Assembly: GCA_027019175.1 (NCBI GenBank)
Contig: JALUXB010000069.1
Span: 1-36,900, forward strand
DNA from: Sulfurovum sp.
GTDB taxonomy: Bacteria > Campylobacterota > Campylobacteria > Campylobacterales > Sulfurovaceae
Length of the DNA stretch: 36,900 bases
Direction of reading: 5' to 3'
Shown: piece after piece, positions 7,641 through 15,700 of the stretch
Layout of the letters: every line of letters starts with the position of its first letter
Position numbering within the stretch: the stretch's first letter is position 1
Notes under the pieces: model-generated
Database searches by the model: none
What the model was told of the DNA's origin: nothing
The model's input: the letters and a program-made list of their open reading frames with translations, nothing else
Position numbers and translations under genes: made by a program

Positions 7641-8759
7641 ATGTTCGCTTTGGAAAACAATACCAAAAAACCATCCTGTTTCGCACAGGCATTCGCCATT
7701 GTACTTCTGCCGATGCTGCTGCTTATTGCACTGGCACTTGGCTATGTCGGGATCATTCCGCTGCATGTGGAGATCCATATACTCGTCATCATTGCCTTTA
7801 TTTTCATTATTTTTCTCTTTTTTGTACGCCACAATGCCAACTACGCCGCCTGCCATATGCGCGGTTCGTTTGTACAGATGGAAGAGCAGCTGCAAAAAGA
7901 GCTGCGTGCCAATGCGTTGACCATTATGGGCAAGACCAAATCGACCCTGCATGTCAAAGATTTTATGGAAGAGTTCTACAAAGATATCCGTAATGACAAC
8001 TTCGCAAGGGTAGCACCGTCTGTCTTTCCCATGCTTGGTATTCTGGGAACCTTCATCGCCATTGCCATGTCGATGCCCGACTTCACTGTCAAAGACCTCG
8101 ATGCACTCGATCAGGAGATTTCCATTTTGCTCTCCGGTATCGGTACAGCCTTTTACGCTTCTATTTACGGTATTGCACTTTCCCTCATCTGGATCTACTT
8201 TGAAAAACGTGGCGTCAGCAAAGTTGAGAAGAACCTCTACGATCTTGAGAAGCTCTACGAGAACCGTGTCTGGAAAAAAGCGGAGCTGATCAAACATGAA
8301 CATATGCAGAGCGAACTCAAAGACCAGGAGATCGTTAAGACACTCAAAGAGACTTTCAATATGGATTTCATCAAAGAGCTGAACGACCAGTACCTCAAGA
8401 ACTTCACAACCATCGTTTCCGATACGACAGACAGTTTTACACAAATTACCAAAGGGATGCAGCAGATATCCAGAGAGCTGCGTGATACGCTCGACCGCAT
8501 AGAGAGCAGAGGAGAGAGTGTCAATGCGGTTGCTGCCATCAAAGAGAATATTGAAGGTTTCAACGAAAATGCCAAAAATCTTCAGCGCTCTATGCAGCGT
8601 TTTGACGGCAGTGTGGATCGTACGTTCGAAAAAATCGATGCGGAAATCGGTGATGTGGTCGAAAAGCTTGCGACCTTTTCGAGGATACTCTCCGAGCAAA
8701 ACCAGGAGGTGCTCAAAACACTTGCTGCACTCAAAGAGAACAACGGAGCAGGTGAGTAA
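7641..8759 (+). CDS. MotA/TolQ/ExbB-family ion channel protein with long coiled-coil tail
   Basis: 372 residues. Two N-terminal membrane helices (about 13-37 and 40-61), a cytoplasmic segment, then the conserved pair APSVFPMLGILGTFIA (about 128-147) and GIGTAFYASIYGIALSLIW (about 165-185), the helices that line the ion path in MotA/ExbB/TolQ. Residues 190-372 are a polar coiled-coil tail projecting into the cytoplasm. The pentameric partner should be the next gene, whose start overlaps this stop (TAATG). Tail length and pairing resemble ZorA, but no Zorya effector genes are present. AGGA lies eight bases before the ATG. Likely an ion-driven rotary or force-generating unit of unknown output. 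Confidence 0.85.
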   Translation: MFALENNTKKPSCFAQAFAIVLLPMLLLIALALGYVGIIPLHVEIHILVIIAFIFIIFLFFVRHNANYAACHMRGSFVQMEEQLQKELRANALTIMGKTKSTLHVKDFMEEFYKDIRNDNFARVAPSVFPMLGILGTFIAIAMSMPDFTVKDLDALDQEISILLSGIGTAFYASIYGIALSLIWIYFEKRGVSKVEKNLYDLEKLYENRVWKKAELIKHEHMQSELKDQEIVKTLKETFNMDFIKELNDQYLKNFTTIVSDTTDSFTQITKGMQQISRELRDTLDRIESRGESVNAVAAIKENIEGFNENAKNLQRSMQRFDGSVDRTFEKIDAEIGDVVEKLATFSRILSEQNQEVLKTLAALKENNGAGE

Positions 8760-9883
8760 TGTTCCGACGCAAAAGTACGGATGAGGGGAGCAACTTCTGG
8801 ATCTCCTATGCCGACCTGATGGCAGGGTTGCTTTTTGTCTTCATCCTTCTCATCGGTGCCATTGTCTCCAAGTCGATGATCCTTAAAAATGATCTGCATA
8901 CCAAAGAGGATCGGCTTACACAGCTCTCCTCTGCGCTTCAGAGCCGTGAAAAGACGCTTGAGGCACTGAGTGCAAACCTGCAAAAGAACAAAGCACTGCT
9001 CAGCCAGCGCGAAAAAGATCTCTTTTCCAAAAACCGTTCTCTTGAAGCACAAATGCACACCATACAACTTAAAGAGGCTGAGATTAAAAAACTCACCCGA
9101 ATGCTGCTTGAAGCCAATACCCAAAAAGACAGACTGGCAGGCAAACTGGTGATTGTGCAGCATATGCTCAATGACACCAATGCGACACTTAACAGAAAGC
9201 TCAGGGACTACAAAGGCAAAATTGTTGTACTCTCCAGTGCACTCAGTGATGCAAACCAGACCATCAGAGCCAACGAGGCGCAGTTGCTTAAACTTGCCAG
9301 CGCACTTGACGAGAAACAGACAAAGTACGATGCACTCATAGAAAAGCTCCAGCATCAAAGAGCGAAGGTCAAGTCTCTGACAGGTATCCGTCTCAAAGTC
9401 ATCGCAGCACTCAAGGATGCTTTGGGCAATAAAGTACGCATAGACAAGAAGAGCGGTGCACTCAAGCTTGCCTCCAATGTCCTCTTTGACAAAGGCAGTG
9501 CTGTGCTCAAAGAAGATGCCAAAGGGGAGCTCAAACGTGCGTTTGAAGAGTACATCGGGACACTTGTGACCAATCCGTCCATCAAACCTTACCTTGACAA
9601 GATCATTATCGAAGGGCACACTGACAGCGACGGTGGCTACCTCTACAATCTCGACCTCTCACAAAGACGCGCCTTTGCCGTCATGCATTACCTGCTAACG
9701 CTGGATATTGCCAAAAAATACAACCTCAAACCGCTTCTCGTGGCATCAGGACGTGCCTATCTTGACCCTGTCAAAGTCAACGGTGTTGAAGATAAAGAGG
9801 CGTCACGCCGCATTGAGATCAAGTTCAGGCTCAAAAACCGTGATGCGATGCATGAGATAGAGAAGGTGCTTGATGCCCAGTGA
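8759..9883 (+). CDS. MotB/OmpA-type peptidoglycan-binding stator protein with coiled coil
   Basis: 374 residues. A single membrane helix starts with NFWISYADLMAGLLFVF; D19 corresponds to the ion-carrying Asp of MotB/ZorB. Residues about 45-220 form a long periplasmic coiled coil with heptad-like Leu/Lys/Glu repeats. The C-terminus (about 225-374) is an OmpA-like peptidoglycan-binding domain: the EGHTDSDG motif, NLDLSQRRAFAV, and EASRRIEIKF. MotB normally has only a short linker, so the long spacer here would anchor the motor far from the membrane. The start overlaps the channel gene by one base. The pair is a two-protein ion-driven motor. Confidence 0.87.
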   Translation: MFRRKSTDEGSNFWISYADLMAGLLFVFILLIGAIVSKSMILKNDLHTKEDRLTQLSSALQSREKTLEALSANLQKNKALLSQREKDLFSKNRSLEAQMHTIQLKEAEIKKLTRMLLEANTQKDRLAGKLVIVQHMLNDTNATLNRKLRDYKGKIVVLSSALSDANQTIRANEAQLLKLASALDEKQTKYDALIEKLQHQRAKVKSLTGIRLKVIAALKDALGNKVRIDKKSGALKLASNVLFDKGSAVLKEDAKGELKRAFEEYIGTLVTNPSIKPYLDKIIIEGHTDSDGGYLYNLDLSQRRAFAVMHYLLTLDIAKKYNLKPLLVASGRAYLDPVKVNGVEDKEASRRIEIKFRLKNRDAMHEIEKVLDAQ

Positions 9884-10046
9884 CTTTGAACCAAAACGCA
9901 TAAAAGAGGCCAAGGAGACACTTGTCCGGCAGCTTGAAAGTGTAAAGCGGATGCTTCACACACAAGAGGAGCAGAACAGGGAAGCAGAAAAAAATTCTGC
10001 TTCCCTGTTTTCCCGCTTTGCAGCCTATGTGAAAAGCCTATTTTGA
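9873..10046 (+). CDS. Possible 57-residue small protein overlapping the stator gene
   Basis: ATG 9873 overlaps the last 11 bases of the stator gene, a layout that allows translational coupling. The predicted peptide is highly charged and helical (KRIKEAKETLVRQLESVKRM), ending AAYVKSLF. No homolog is recognised. A perfect 15-bp hairpin with a following T run lies inside the frame; if that is a terminator, the message would usually end before the stop codon. The ORF also overlaps the convergent mltG end by nine bases. It may be real or chance. Confidence 0.35.
   Translation: MPSDFEPKRIKEAKETLVRQLESVKRMLHTQEEQNREAEKNSASLFSRFAAYVKSLF
9975..10011 (+). terminator. Strong terminator-like hairpin at the end of the stator operon
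   Basis: Perfect 15-bp inverted repeat (9975-9989 with 9995-10009) closing an AAAAA loop and running into TTTT on the plus strand. It is the most convincing hairpin in the window and lies between convergent transcription units. The minus-strand side has no T tract, so it should act mainly on the plus-strand transcript. Confidence 0.75.
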
Positions 10047-11021
10047 CAGAAGCGTTTTGCGTTTTTTCTGATACGCTCTAAATGCTTTCAGGTTTTTCAA
10101 ATGCGTTGCATAGTCTGCTGCAAAGCTGTGGCTTCCGTCCGGGGTCAGCATAAAAAAGAGAAAATCACTGCGGGCAGGGAAGAGGGCAGCTTTGAGTGCT
10201 TCCATGGAAAAGGATGCCAATGGGGCAGGCGGTAATCCTTTGTACTTGTACGTGTTGTAGTAGCTTGTATCTTCTCTGATCCGCTCTGGGGTAACCACAC
10301 GGTGGGAGTAGTCACCGTAGTTGAGTGTGCCGTCCATTTGCAGTTTCATACCTCTTTCAATGCGGTTGTAGATGACCGAAGCGATCAAGGGCATCTCTTC
10401 TGGGTTGTTGCTTTCTTTTTGGATAATGGAAGCAATGATCATCAACAGCTTGAATGTGTAAGCATCGACAGGCTTGTCGAAATAGCGTTTCTTAAACGCA
10501 ACAAACTGGGCATCGGATTGTTCAAAAAGATAGTTTAATGCAGTATCTTCATCGGCACGTCTTGCGATGCTGTAGGTACCGGCCAGAATATCACCTTCAG
10601 CATAACGGGCGTGTATTTTGTAATGCTTTTCCAATATCCCCCTGTTGAGTTTCATGTCGTTTGCCAAACGCGAAAGAAGCTCTTTATGCGTTTCACCGGG
10701 ATAGACGACAATATGCATGGCAGGAAGCGGATTTTGACTGAGCGAATGAAAAAAATGCCAGCGCCCGTCATGGGTATGCCCCACCTGATACCACCCTTGA
10801 AGCGGAAGTTCGCCTTCAGGAATGAGCCAGGCATCGAAACGGGTAATGTTGTAGCCGTTTTTTTTAAGGGTTTGGAGGATGCTTTTGGTATCGTTCGCAT
10901 CAAAAAAGAGTACCTTTTCTTTTTCTCCAATGGGGAGCAGAAAATTGTATGCCAGCAGAAATATAAAAAGTACAAGCAGCGCTTCAAGCAAACGGATGAA
11001 ATGCTTGAAACGTCTAATCAT
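10038..11021 (-). CDS. mltG: Endolytic murein transglycosylase MltG (YceG family)
   Basis: 327 residues. One N-terminal membrane helix (about 12-31) is followed by a LysM-like region (VVYPGETHKELLSRLA) and the catalytic YceG domain. The catalytic Glu is in ASIIQKESN, followed by the diagnostic PLIASVIYNRIERGMKLQMDGTLNYG, YNTYKYKGLPPAPL and F..FFMLTPDGSHSFA. MltG cleaves nascent glycan strands at the inner membrane and sets their length. It is the last gene of the minus-strand operon, one base after the phosphoribosyltransferase gene. Its length fits the family (about 330-340). Confidence 0.95.
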   Translation of the reverse strand: MIRRFKHFIRLLEALLVLFIFLLAYNFLLPIGEKEKVLFFDANDTKSILQTLKKNGYNITRFDAWLIPEGELPLQGWYQVGHTHDGRWHFFHSLSQNPLPAMHIVVYPGETHKELLSRLANDMKLNRGILEKHYKIHARYAEGDILAGTYSIARRADEDTALNYLFEQSDAQFVAFKKRYFDKPVDAYTFKLLMIIASIIQKESNNPEEMPLIASVIYNRIERGMKLQMDGTLNYGDYSHRVVTPERIREDTSYYNTYKYKGLPPAPLASFSMEALKAALFPARSDFLFFMLTPDGSHSFAADYATHLKNLKAFRAYQKKRKTLLSK

Positions 11022-11022
11022 C

Positions 11023-11475
11023 TTACTCGGTTTCTAAAAAGTCTTTTTCCCAGAAAAAGTCGATCCATTCATCGGTTTCATGCAGCCAGTAGTCAGGTTC
11101 GATGCAGGAGCTTGCTTTGTAGAAGAGTGTAGCACTTTTAAAAGTGATGTCGGGGTAGCGCTCCTGCAGCACGGTAAGTACTGCGCGCAGTGTCTGTCCA
11201 GAGTCGGCAATGTCGTCCAAAATGAGCACTTTTTTTGCACCACTGAGTTCGGGGAGGTTAATGAGTTTGGGATGGGAGCGCTTTACCTCGCCGTCATAGA
11301 GAATGGAGTTGATGGTAAAGAGGTTGCGGTTGTCTGTTGCTTCAGCGTAGGCCTGTGCAAGTGTCAGACCGCCCCGTGCAATGGCAAGCAGGGTGTCAGG
11401 TTCAAACTCTTTTGTCTCTTTGACAAGTGTTTTGACATCGTTTACAAAAGTAGGGTAGTCGTAGTATTTTCCCAT
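11023..11475 (-). CDS. Purine phosphoribosyltransferase (xanthine/guanine type)
   Basis: 150 residues. The PRPP-binding loop VLILDDIADSGQT (about 83-95), the upstream LLAIARGGLTLAQ segment and the WIDFFWEKD ending are typical of Gpt-like type I phosphoribosyltransferases that salvage xanthine, guanine or hypoxanthine with PRPP. Base specificity cannot be read from the sequence. The ribosome site GGAG lies just before the ATG (antisense of actcctt at 11481-11487). It is between the DUF1456 gene (12 bases upstream) and mltG (1 base downstream). Confidence 0.88.
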   Translation of the reverse strand: MGKYYDYPTFVNDVKTLVKETKEFEPDTLLAIARGGLTLAQAYAEATDNRNLFTINSILYDGEVKRSHPKLINLPELSGAKKVLILDDIADSGQTLRAVLTVLQERYPDITFKSATLFYKASSCIEPDYWLHETDEWIDFFWEKDFLETE

Positions 11476-11487
11476 GGTACACTCCTT

Positions 11488-11955
11488 TTAAACTTCTTCA
11501 CCACTATAGTAGAACTCATCGAGACCCTCGAGAAATGCCAACAGCAGTCCGTCCGGACAGACTTTGAAGTTTTTGTGATCCTCTTTGCGAAAGAGTGATT
11601 TGAGCTCCTGTTTGCCAAGGGGTGCATCACCAAGTCCAAAGATGATCTCTGTCTCCATCTCTTTGAGTTCCAGGGCAATACGCAGTTTTTTGAGAATAAG
11701 GTTGTTTGTAAGGTCTACAGCGGCTTCCTCTTCTGATTTTTTGGGAGACGGCCCGCGTTTGAGGGTAATGAGCCCGTCCAAAAATACGCCGAGTTCTTCA
11801 TAACTGCAGGGTTCCCCGCTGTTACCGAGTATCTCTTCTATGCGTTCTTTTGAGACGGGGTATGCCTCTTTTGCATACGCTTCGGCTATGGTATCCGTGT
11901 CAAGCTTGAGTGCTGTAGCAATGCGCTGTACAACTTCATTGGTAAAAGCAGCCAT
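11488..11955 (-). CDS. DUF1456 (YehS-like) protein
   Basis: 155 residues from ATG 11955, one base after the yceI stop. A longer frame to 11997 would run into yceI and is not needed. There are two copies of the DUF1456 helical unit: residues about 1-67 (NEVVQRIATALKL ... FLDGLITLKRG) and about 80-150 (NLILKKLRIALEL ... PDGLLLAFLEGLDEF). Each ends with the family mark FL.GL. The function of DUF1456 is not established; it is a small cytoplasmic protein. The first unit is diverged compared with the second. Confidence 0.85.
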   Translation of the reverse strand: MAAFTNEVVQRIATALKLDTDTIAEAYAKEAYPVSKERIEEILGNSGEPCSYEELGVFLDGLITLKRGPSPKKSEEEAAVDLTNNLILKKLRIALELKEMETEIIFGLGDAPLGKQELKSLFRKEDHKNFKVCPDGLLLAFLEGLDEFYYSGEEV

Positions 11956-11956
11956 C

Positions 11957-12565
11957 TTATTTACTGTCACACTTGGTTGCTTTGACTGTGGTGACAAACC
12001 CGATGCTCACATCACTCCACGTTTTACCCTTGTGCAGGTCATAGCAGGCACGGTTGATGCTTTTCAGTGCGCTACCGGCGGCAAAATCCATGAGGTCTAT
12101 GTTCCCCTGTGCCTTGAAAAGTCCTTTTTCATAGTGGTAATCCAGGGGTGTCGTGACGGTTTTACCGTTCATTGTCAGTGCCACTTCAAGCTTTCCGGTG
12201 TAGGGCTTGCCTTTGGTATGTGCATCGGGGGTGACAGAAAGAATTTTTCCCGTGATCTTCGGTGTTTTCATTTGTTTGAAAAAGTATGTGACCAGTTTCC
12301 CGTCACGGACAGTATTGCCGCTATCGACCTTTGTCGTATCGATGGTGACGGTAGATCCTTCAAAGAGTGCTTTGAAGTTCTTTCCTTCTTTGTGGGCAGG
12401 ATGATAGGAGAGTGAAGGGAGTTTTCCCTTGACACCGATCTTTTCAGGGGTCTTGTAGGCTTGCCAGACAATATCGACACTGTCATTCTGTACAAGTGTA
12501 CAGCCCCCTTTTGCATAAAGCAGTGTCCCGGCAAGAAGGAGGGCAGTTGTCAGTGTTTTTTTCAT
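11957..12565 (-). CDS. YceI family periplasmic protein
   Basis: 202 residues from ATG 12565, preceded by AAGGAG; the frame could extend to 12586 but the internal Met gives a proper signal peptide (MKKTLTTALLLAGTLLYA). The mature protein has YceI features: VDIVWQAYKT near the N-terminus, VDSGNTVRDGKLVTYFF in the middle, GKLEVALTMNGKT and a terminal strand ending in TVKATKC. YceI proteins bind isoprenoid lipids in the periplasm. Cys residues near both ends of the mature protein could form a disulfide. It lies between a DUF302 lipoprotein and a DUF1456 gene. Confidence 0.85.
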   Translation of the reverse strand: MKKTLTTALLLAGTLLYAKGGCTLVQNDSVDIVWQAYKTPEKIGVKGKLPSLSYHPAHKEGKNFKALFEGSTVTIDTTKVDSGNTVRDGKLVTYFFKQMKTPKITGKILSVTPDAHTKGKPYTGKLEVALTMNGKTVTTPLDYHYEKGLFKAQGNIDLMDFAAGSALKSINRACYDLHKGKTWSDVSIGFVTTVKATKCDSK

Positions 12566-12585
12566 TGTATGGCTCCTTGGAAGCA

Positions 12586-13047
12586 TTATTTCTTTGCAGC
12601 AGCCTTACTGAGCTCCTGCAGCATGATATGCATATTTCTAATGATACCTAAACAATTCTTATCTTTAATGTTGTGTTTAAGCGTCCAGTATTCGGGATTG
12701 GTATAGGAGATGGTCGTTTTGCCTTCATAGTCTGTCGTAAAGAGCATGCGAAGGGGAAGATCAAGCCCCATAGAAGGGTTACACTCCATTAACTTCGTTC
12801 CCATCTTCGGATTGCCGAAGAGCACAACTGTTTCAGGACGCAGATCCATACCGGCTTTTTTGGCAATAGCTGCATGGTCAATGGTAGCAAAGTGCATCAA
12901 ATGTTTTTCTTTGATGATCTTCAGAAATTTTGAAACAGCCGTAGGCAGGTTGTTTTGGGAAGGCACACTTTCGAAGAATGCCCCTTTTTTATTGTCACAG
13001 CCTGTCAGCGCCAGCAGAAGTATTGCTGCCAAAAATAGTTTTTTCAT
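12586..13047 (-). CDS. DUF302-domain lipoprotein
   Basis: 153 residues. The N-terminus MKKLFLAAILLLALTGC ends in a lipobox with Cys17, so it should be lipid-anchored in the periplasm. The rest is a DUF302 domain: HFATIDHAAIAKKAGMDLRPETVVLFGNPKMGT, then MGLDLPLRMLFTTD and YTNPEYW. The role of DUF302 is not settled; it often occurs near redox and sulfur genes. It begins 14 bases after ychF, with AGGTACC-type spacing and GGAATG before the ATG, and precedes yceI by 20 bases. Confidence 0.88.
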   Translation of the reverse strand: MKKLFLAAILLLALTGCDNKKGAFFESVPSQNNLPTAVSKFLKIIKEKHLMHFATIDHAAIAKKAGMDLRPETVVLFGNPKMGTKLMECNPSMGLDLPLRMLFTTDYEGKTTISYTNPEYWTLKHNIKDKNCLGIIRNMHIMLQELSKAAAKK

Positions 13048-13061
13048 AGGTACATTCCTTG

Positions 13062-14165
13062 CTAAACATTAAATCTGAAATGCATTACATCACCGTCCTG
13101 AACGATGTACTCTTTTCCCTCAAGGCGCATTTTGCCTGCCTCTTTGGCTCCCTGTTCCCCGCCGTATTCGATGAAGTCTTCATAGCTGATTACTTCGGCA
13201 CGGATAAAGCCTTTTTCAAAATCATTGTGAATGACAGCAGCGGCCTTCGGTGCCGTCGTCCCCTGACGAATAGTCCAGGCACGCACCTCTTTGACACCGG
13301 CTGTAAAGTAGCTCATCAGTCCCAGTTTTTCAAACCCTTTACGGATGATCTGCTCCAGTCCGCTCTCTTCGACACCGAGCGATTCAAGCATTTCCATCTT
13401 CTCTTCTTCGTCAAAATCGACCATCTCTTCCTCGACCTTGGCACAGAGTTTGATCACTTCACGGTTACGCTCTTGGGCATAGGCTTTGAGCGCTTTCACA
13501 TACGCGTTGTCTTCGGCAAGTCCGTCTTCATCGACATTGGCACCGTAGATGATCTCTTTGTTGCTCAGCAGCCTCAGATCTCTAAGCAGTGTAATGAACC
13601 CTTCATTCTCTTTGTCAGGGAATGTAGACGCAGGCTGTCCCTCTTCAAGGTGTTTCAAAAGTGCTTCGGCAACGGGAAGCTGCAGTTTCGCCTCACGGTC
13701 GTTCCCTTTGGCCTTTTTTTGCATCGTAGCAATACGTTTCTCCAAAGCATCCATATCGGCCAGCAGCAGTTCTGTTTCGATGATTTCAATATCACGCACC
13801 GGGTCGATGCTGCCTTCAACATGGGTGATGTTCTCATCTTCAAAACATCTGACGATTTGCAGGATCACTTCAGTCTCACGGATGTTGCTGAGAAACTTGT
13901 TGCCAAGCCCTTCACCCTTGCTTGCACCCTTGACCAGCCCGGCAATGTCAACAAAGTCAAGTGTCGAGTGCTGTACACGTTCAGGATTTACAATTTTGGA
14001 AAGTTCGTCCAGACGCTTGTCCGGTACGGGTACCACTGCCTTGTTCGGCTCAATAGTACAGAAAGGGTAGTTTGCGCTCTCAGCGTTTTGCGCTTTGGTC
14101 AGCGCGTTGAATGTGGTCGATTTTCCTACGTTGGGCAGTCCAACAAGTCCGATGCCAAGTCCCAT
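13062..14165 (-). CDS. ychF: Ribosome-binding ATPase YchF
   Basis: 367 residues, the expected length. P-loop GLPNVGKST (residues 9-17), switch region DIAGLVKGASKGEGLGN, the NxxE-type base-specificity motif NVDED (ATP rather than GTP), the coiled-coil insertion, and a C-terminal TGS domain ending QDGDVMHFRFNV are all clear. YchF/OLA1 binds ribosomes and responds to redox stress. It heads the minus-strand operon that runs down to mltG; the next gene starts 14 bases after its stop. Confidence 0.97.
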   Translation of the reverse strand: MGLGIGLVGLPNVGKSTTFNALTKAQNAESANYPFCTIEPNKAVVPVPDKRLDELSKIVNPERVQHSTLDFVDIAGLVKGASKGEGLGNKFLSNIRETEVILQIVRCFEDENITHVEGSIDPVRDIEIIETELLLADMDALEKRIATMQKKAKGNDREAKLQLPVAEALLKHLEEGQPASTFPDKENEGFITLLRDLRLLSNKEIIYGANVDEDGLAEDNAYVKALKAYAQERNREVIKLCAKVEEEMVDFDEEEKMEMLESLGVEESGLEQIIRKGFEKLGLMSYFTAGVKEVRAWTIRQGTTAPKAAAVIHNDFEKGFIRAEVISYEDFIEYGGEQGAKEAGKMRLEGKEYIVQDGDVMHFRFNV

Positions 14166-14221
14166 AATGATCCTTCATAAATAAGTGGCATGATTTTAGC
14201 GAAATCTTCGTGAAAAGGCGG

Positions 14222-15637
14222 TTAGGGTACACACAAATGTGCCATTGCTTCCGGATATTCCCGCATGCGGCAAAGCCTTTCGGCCTCTTTGGTAATGGCC
14301 TCTGCCTCAATTGATGTGCTCATATCATCCATTTCAACCGTTGTCGCCTCTTCCATAAGGCCAAGCGAAACAAGGTTCTCAAGAATGGCATAAGCCATAT
14401 CGATCGTTGAAGAAACCTTGACGATTTCACAGCGGGCGTAACGGGGGATGGGGAATGCAACTTCCGCCACCCGCAGTGTAGGGTCGCTGCCCGGTATCTG
14501 CTGTGCCCCGAACAACGGCTTTGAGGCGGTTTTTGCCAAAGCAAAAGAGGGGATGAAACGGCTTAGATGCTTGATGGCTTTTTGGGTACGTTCCTTTGTT
14601 TCACGCCATGTCCAGTCGGCTTCTATTTTTTCAACAAGGTTTTGCGGCAGCTGCGGCTGACAACTGAGCGGTGTGCTTGCAACAAGACCATCTTCATACA
14701 GGGTAATATCCTTGGTCATACCATGCAGCTGTACATGCCCCTGTGGATAGGGCGTGAACTGTCCCATACCTCGCGGTGTACCGCGTTCACCCTGAAAGAT
14801 AATCTCTGGCCAGAGATAGGCGCTTTCCGCTTCCCACTGTGTGACATAGGCAGCCTTGAACTCAACCATACGTTCACAGGGTACGCCGACCATGTCATCG
14901 ATCTTGCCTGTCTGGTAGCCTGCAGCATTGACAAGATAATCAAACGTCTCTGTTTTGGTATCGGTTTGCACAGACCATCCATCCGTGTCCCGTTGTACTT
15001 TTTTGACATCTGTAGAGAGGTGCAGGGTGATATTGGGATCCTTTTTCAGTTCAAGCATCAGCCTCGCACCGATACGAAAGAGATTGAGTCCGTACTCCTG
15101 CACCAGTATGACAGGAAACTGAAGCTTGTCAAGGTCGGCCTTCTGTGCAAAGGGAATCATCCACTCATCGAGCGTTTGGGGTTTCTCTTTCACCGTTTCA
15201 TTTTTGAGAGCCTCTATGGCTTCTCTCTCATAGCATTTGAAATAGATAGACGGATCACCAAGCACCTGGTTTTCTGCATTGTCGGCAACAAGTGCCGCAT
15301 AGCGTGCTCTCAGCTTTTCCAGCCGTGGCATCAGGTGCTGTGTACTTCTGTTGCAGTAGGCCGGCAATGCAACAATGGTAGGGCGGTGGTCGACACCGTG
15401 CGGGTAGAGCCGTGCAAAGTCAATGGATTGTTTCAGCAGCGTCAGGCACTGCTCATCACTGATCTCGGGGTAGAGGTTGCCCCCGGCATGCAAATGGCAA
15501 AAAGGCGGTCCGCTTACCAGACTGGCTGCTTTTTCAAAGAGGGTAACTTTCGCTCCCGCTTTGGCAAGGAAGCGTGCAGCGGTACTTCCTGCAATACCGC
15601 CGCCGACAATGGCTATTTTCGGTTGTGTTTGAGGCAC
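14222..15637 (-). CDS. FAD-dependent oxidoreductase (DAO-like)
   Basis: 471 residues from GTG 15637. The GTG is chosen because GGAG lies seven bases upstream and the dinucleotide motif IVGGGIAGSTAARFLAKAG then follows at residues 8-26; an ATG at 15673 has no ribosome site. The Rossmann motif GxGxxG and the later NAAGYQTGKIDD are typical of DAO/MnmC-C-like flavoproteins, with GMGQFTPYPQGHVQLHGM in the substrate half. The substrate is unknown. A terminator lies just before it, after gph, so it probably has its own promoter (a TATATT element near 15660). Confidence 0.83.
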   Translation of the reverse strand: MPQTQPKIAIVGGGIAGSTAARFLAKAGAKVTLFEKAASLVSGPPFCHLHAGGNLYPEISDEQCLTLLKQSIDFARLYPHGVDHRPTIVALPAYCNRSTQHLMPRLEKLRARYAALVADNAENQVLGDPSIYFKCYEREAIEALKNETVKEKPQTLDEWMIPFAQKADLDKLQFPVILVQEYGLNLFRIGARLMLELKKDPNITLHLSTDVKKVQRDTDGWSVQTDTKTETFDYLVNAAGYQTGKIDDMVGVPCERMVEFKAAYVTQWEAESAYLWPEIIFQGERGTPRGMGQFTPYPQGHVQLHGMTKDITLYEDGLVASTPLSCQPQLPQNLVEKIEADWTWRETKERTQKAIKHLSRFIPSFALAKTASKPLFGAQQIPGSDPTLRVAEVAFPIPRYARCEIVKVSSTIDMAYAILENLVSLGLMEEATTVEMDDMSTSIEAEAITKEAERLCRMREYPEAMAHLCVP

Positions 15638-15673
15638 CTGTTCTCCTTTTTTTGTACCAATATATAAAAGCAT

Positions 15674-15700
15674 AAAAAGGTGCTGTAAGGGTACAGCACC
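15674..15700 (-). terminator. Rho-independent terminator after gph
   Basis: On the minus strand a perfect 9-bp stem (15700-15692 with 15687-15679) with a 4-base loop is followed by TTTTT (15678-15674). It begins directly after the gph stop codon, and only 36 bases separate it from the start of the next gene. Confidence 0.85.

Noticed and set aside
7641-9883. Zorya anti-phage system
   Set aside because: The pair looks like ZorA/ZorB in build, but no ZorC, ZorD, ZorE, ZorF or ZorG gene is beside it; neighbours are a VWA gene and mltG. I keep only the generic motor call.
13059-14180. Long plus-strand frame opposite ychF, and similar long frames opposite 14567-15667, 7626-8699 and 27522-28436
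   Set aside because: Each lies opposite a gene with clear conserved motifs; their translations are Cys/His/Phe-rich without recognisable motifs, typical of antisense shadows.
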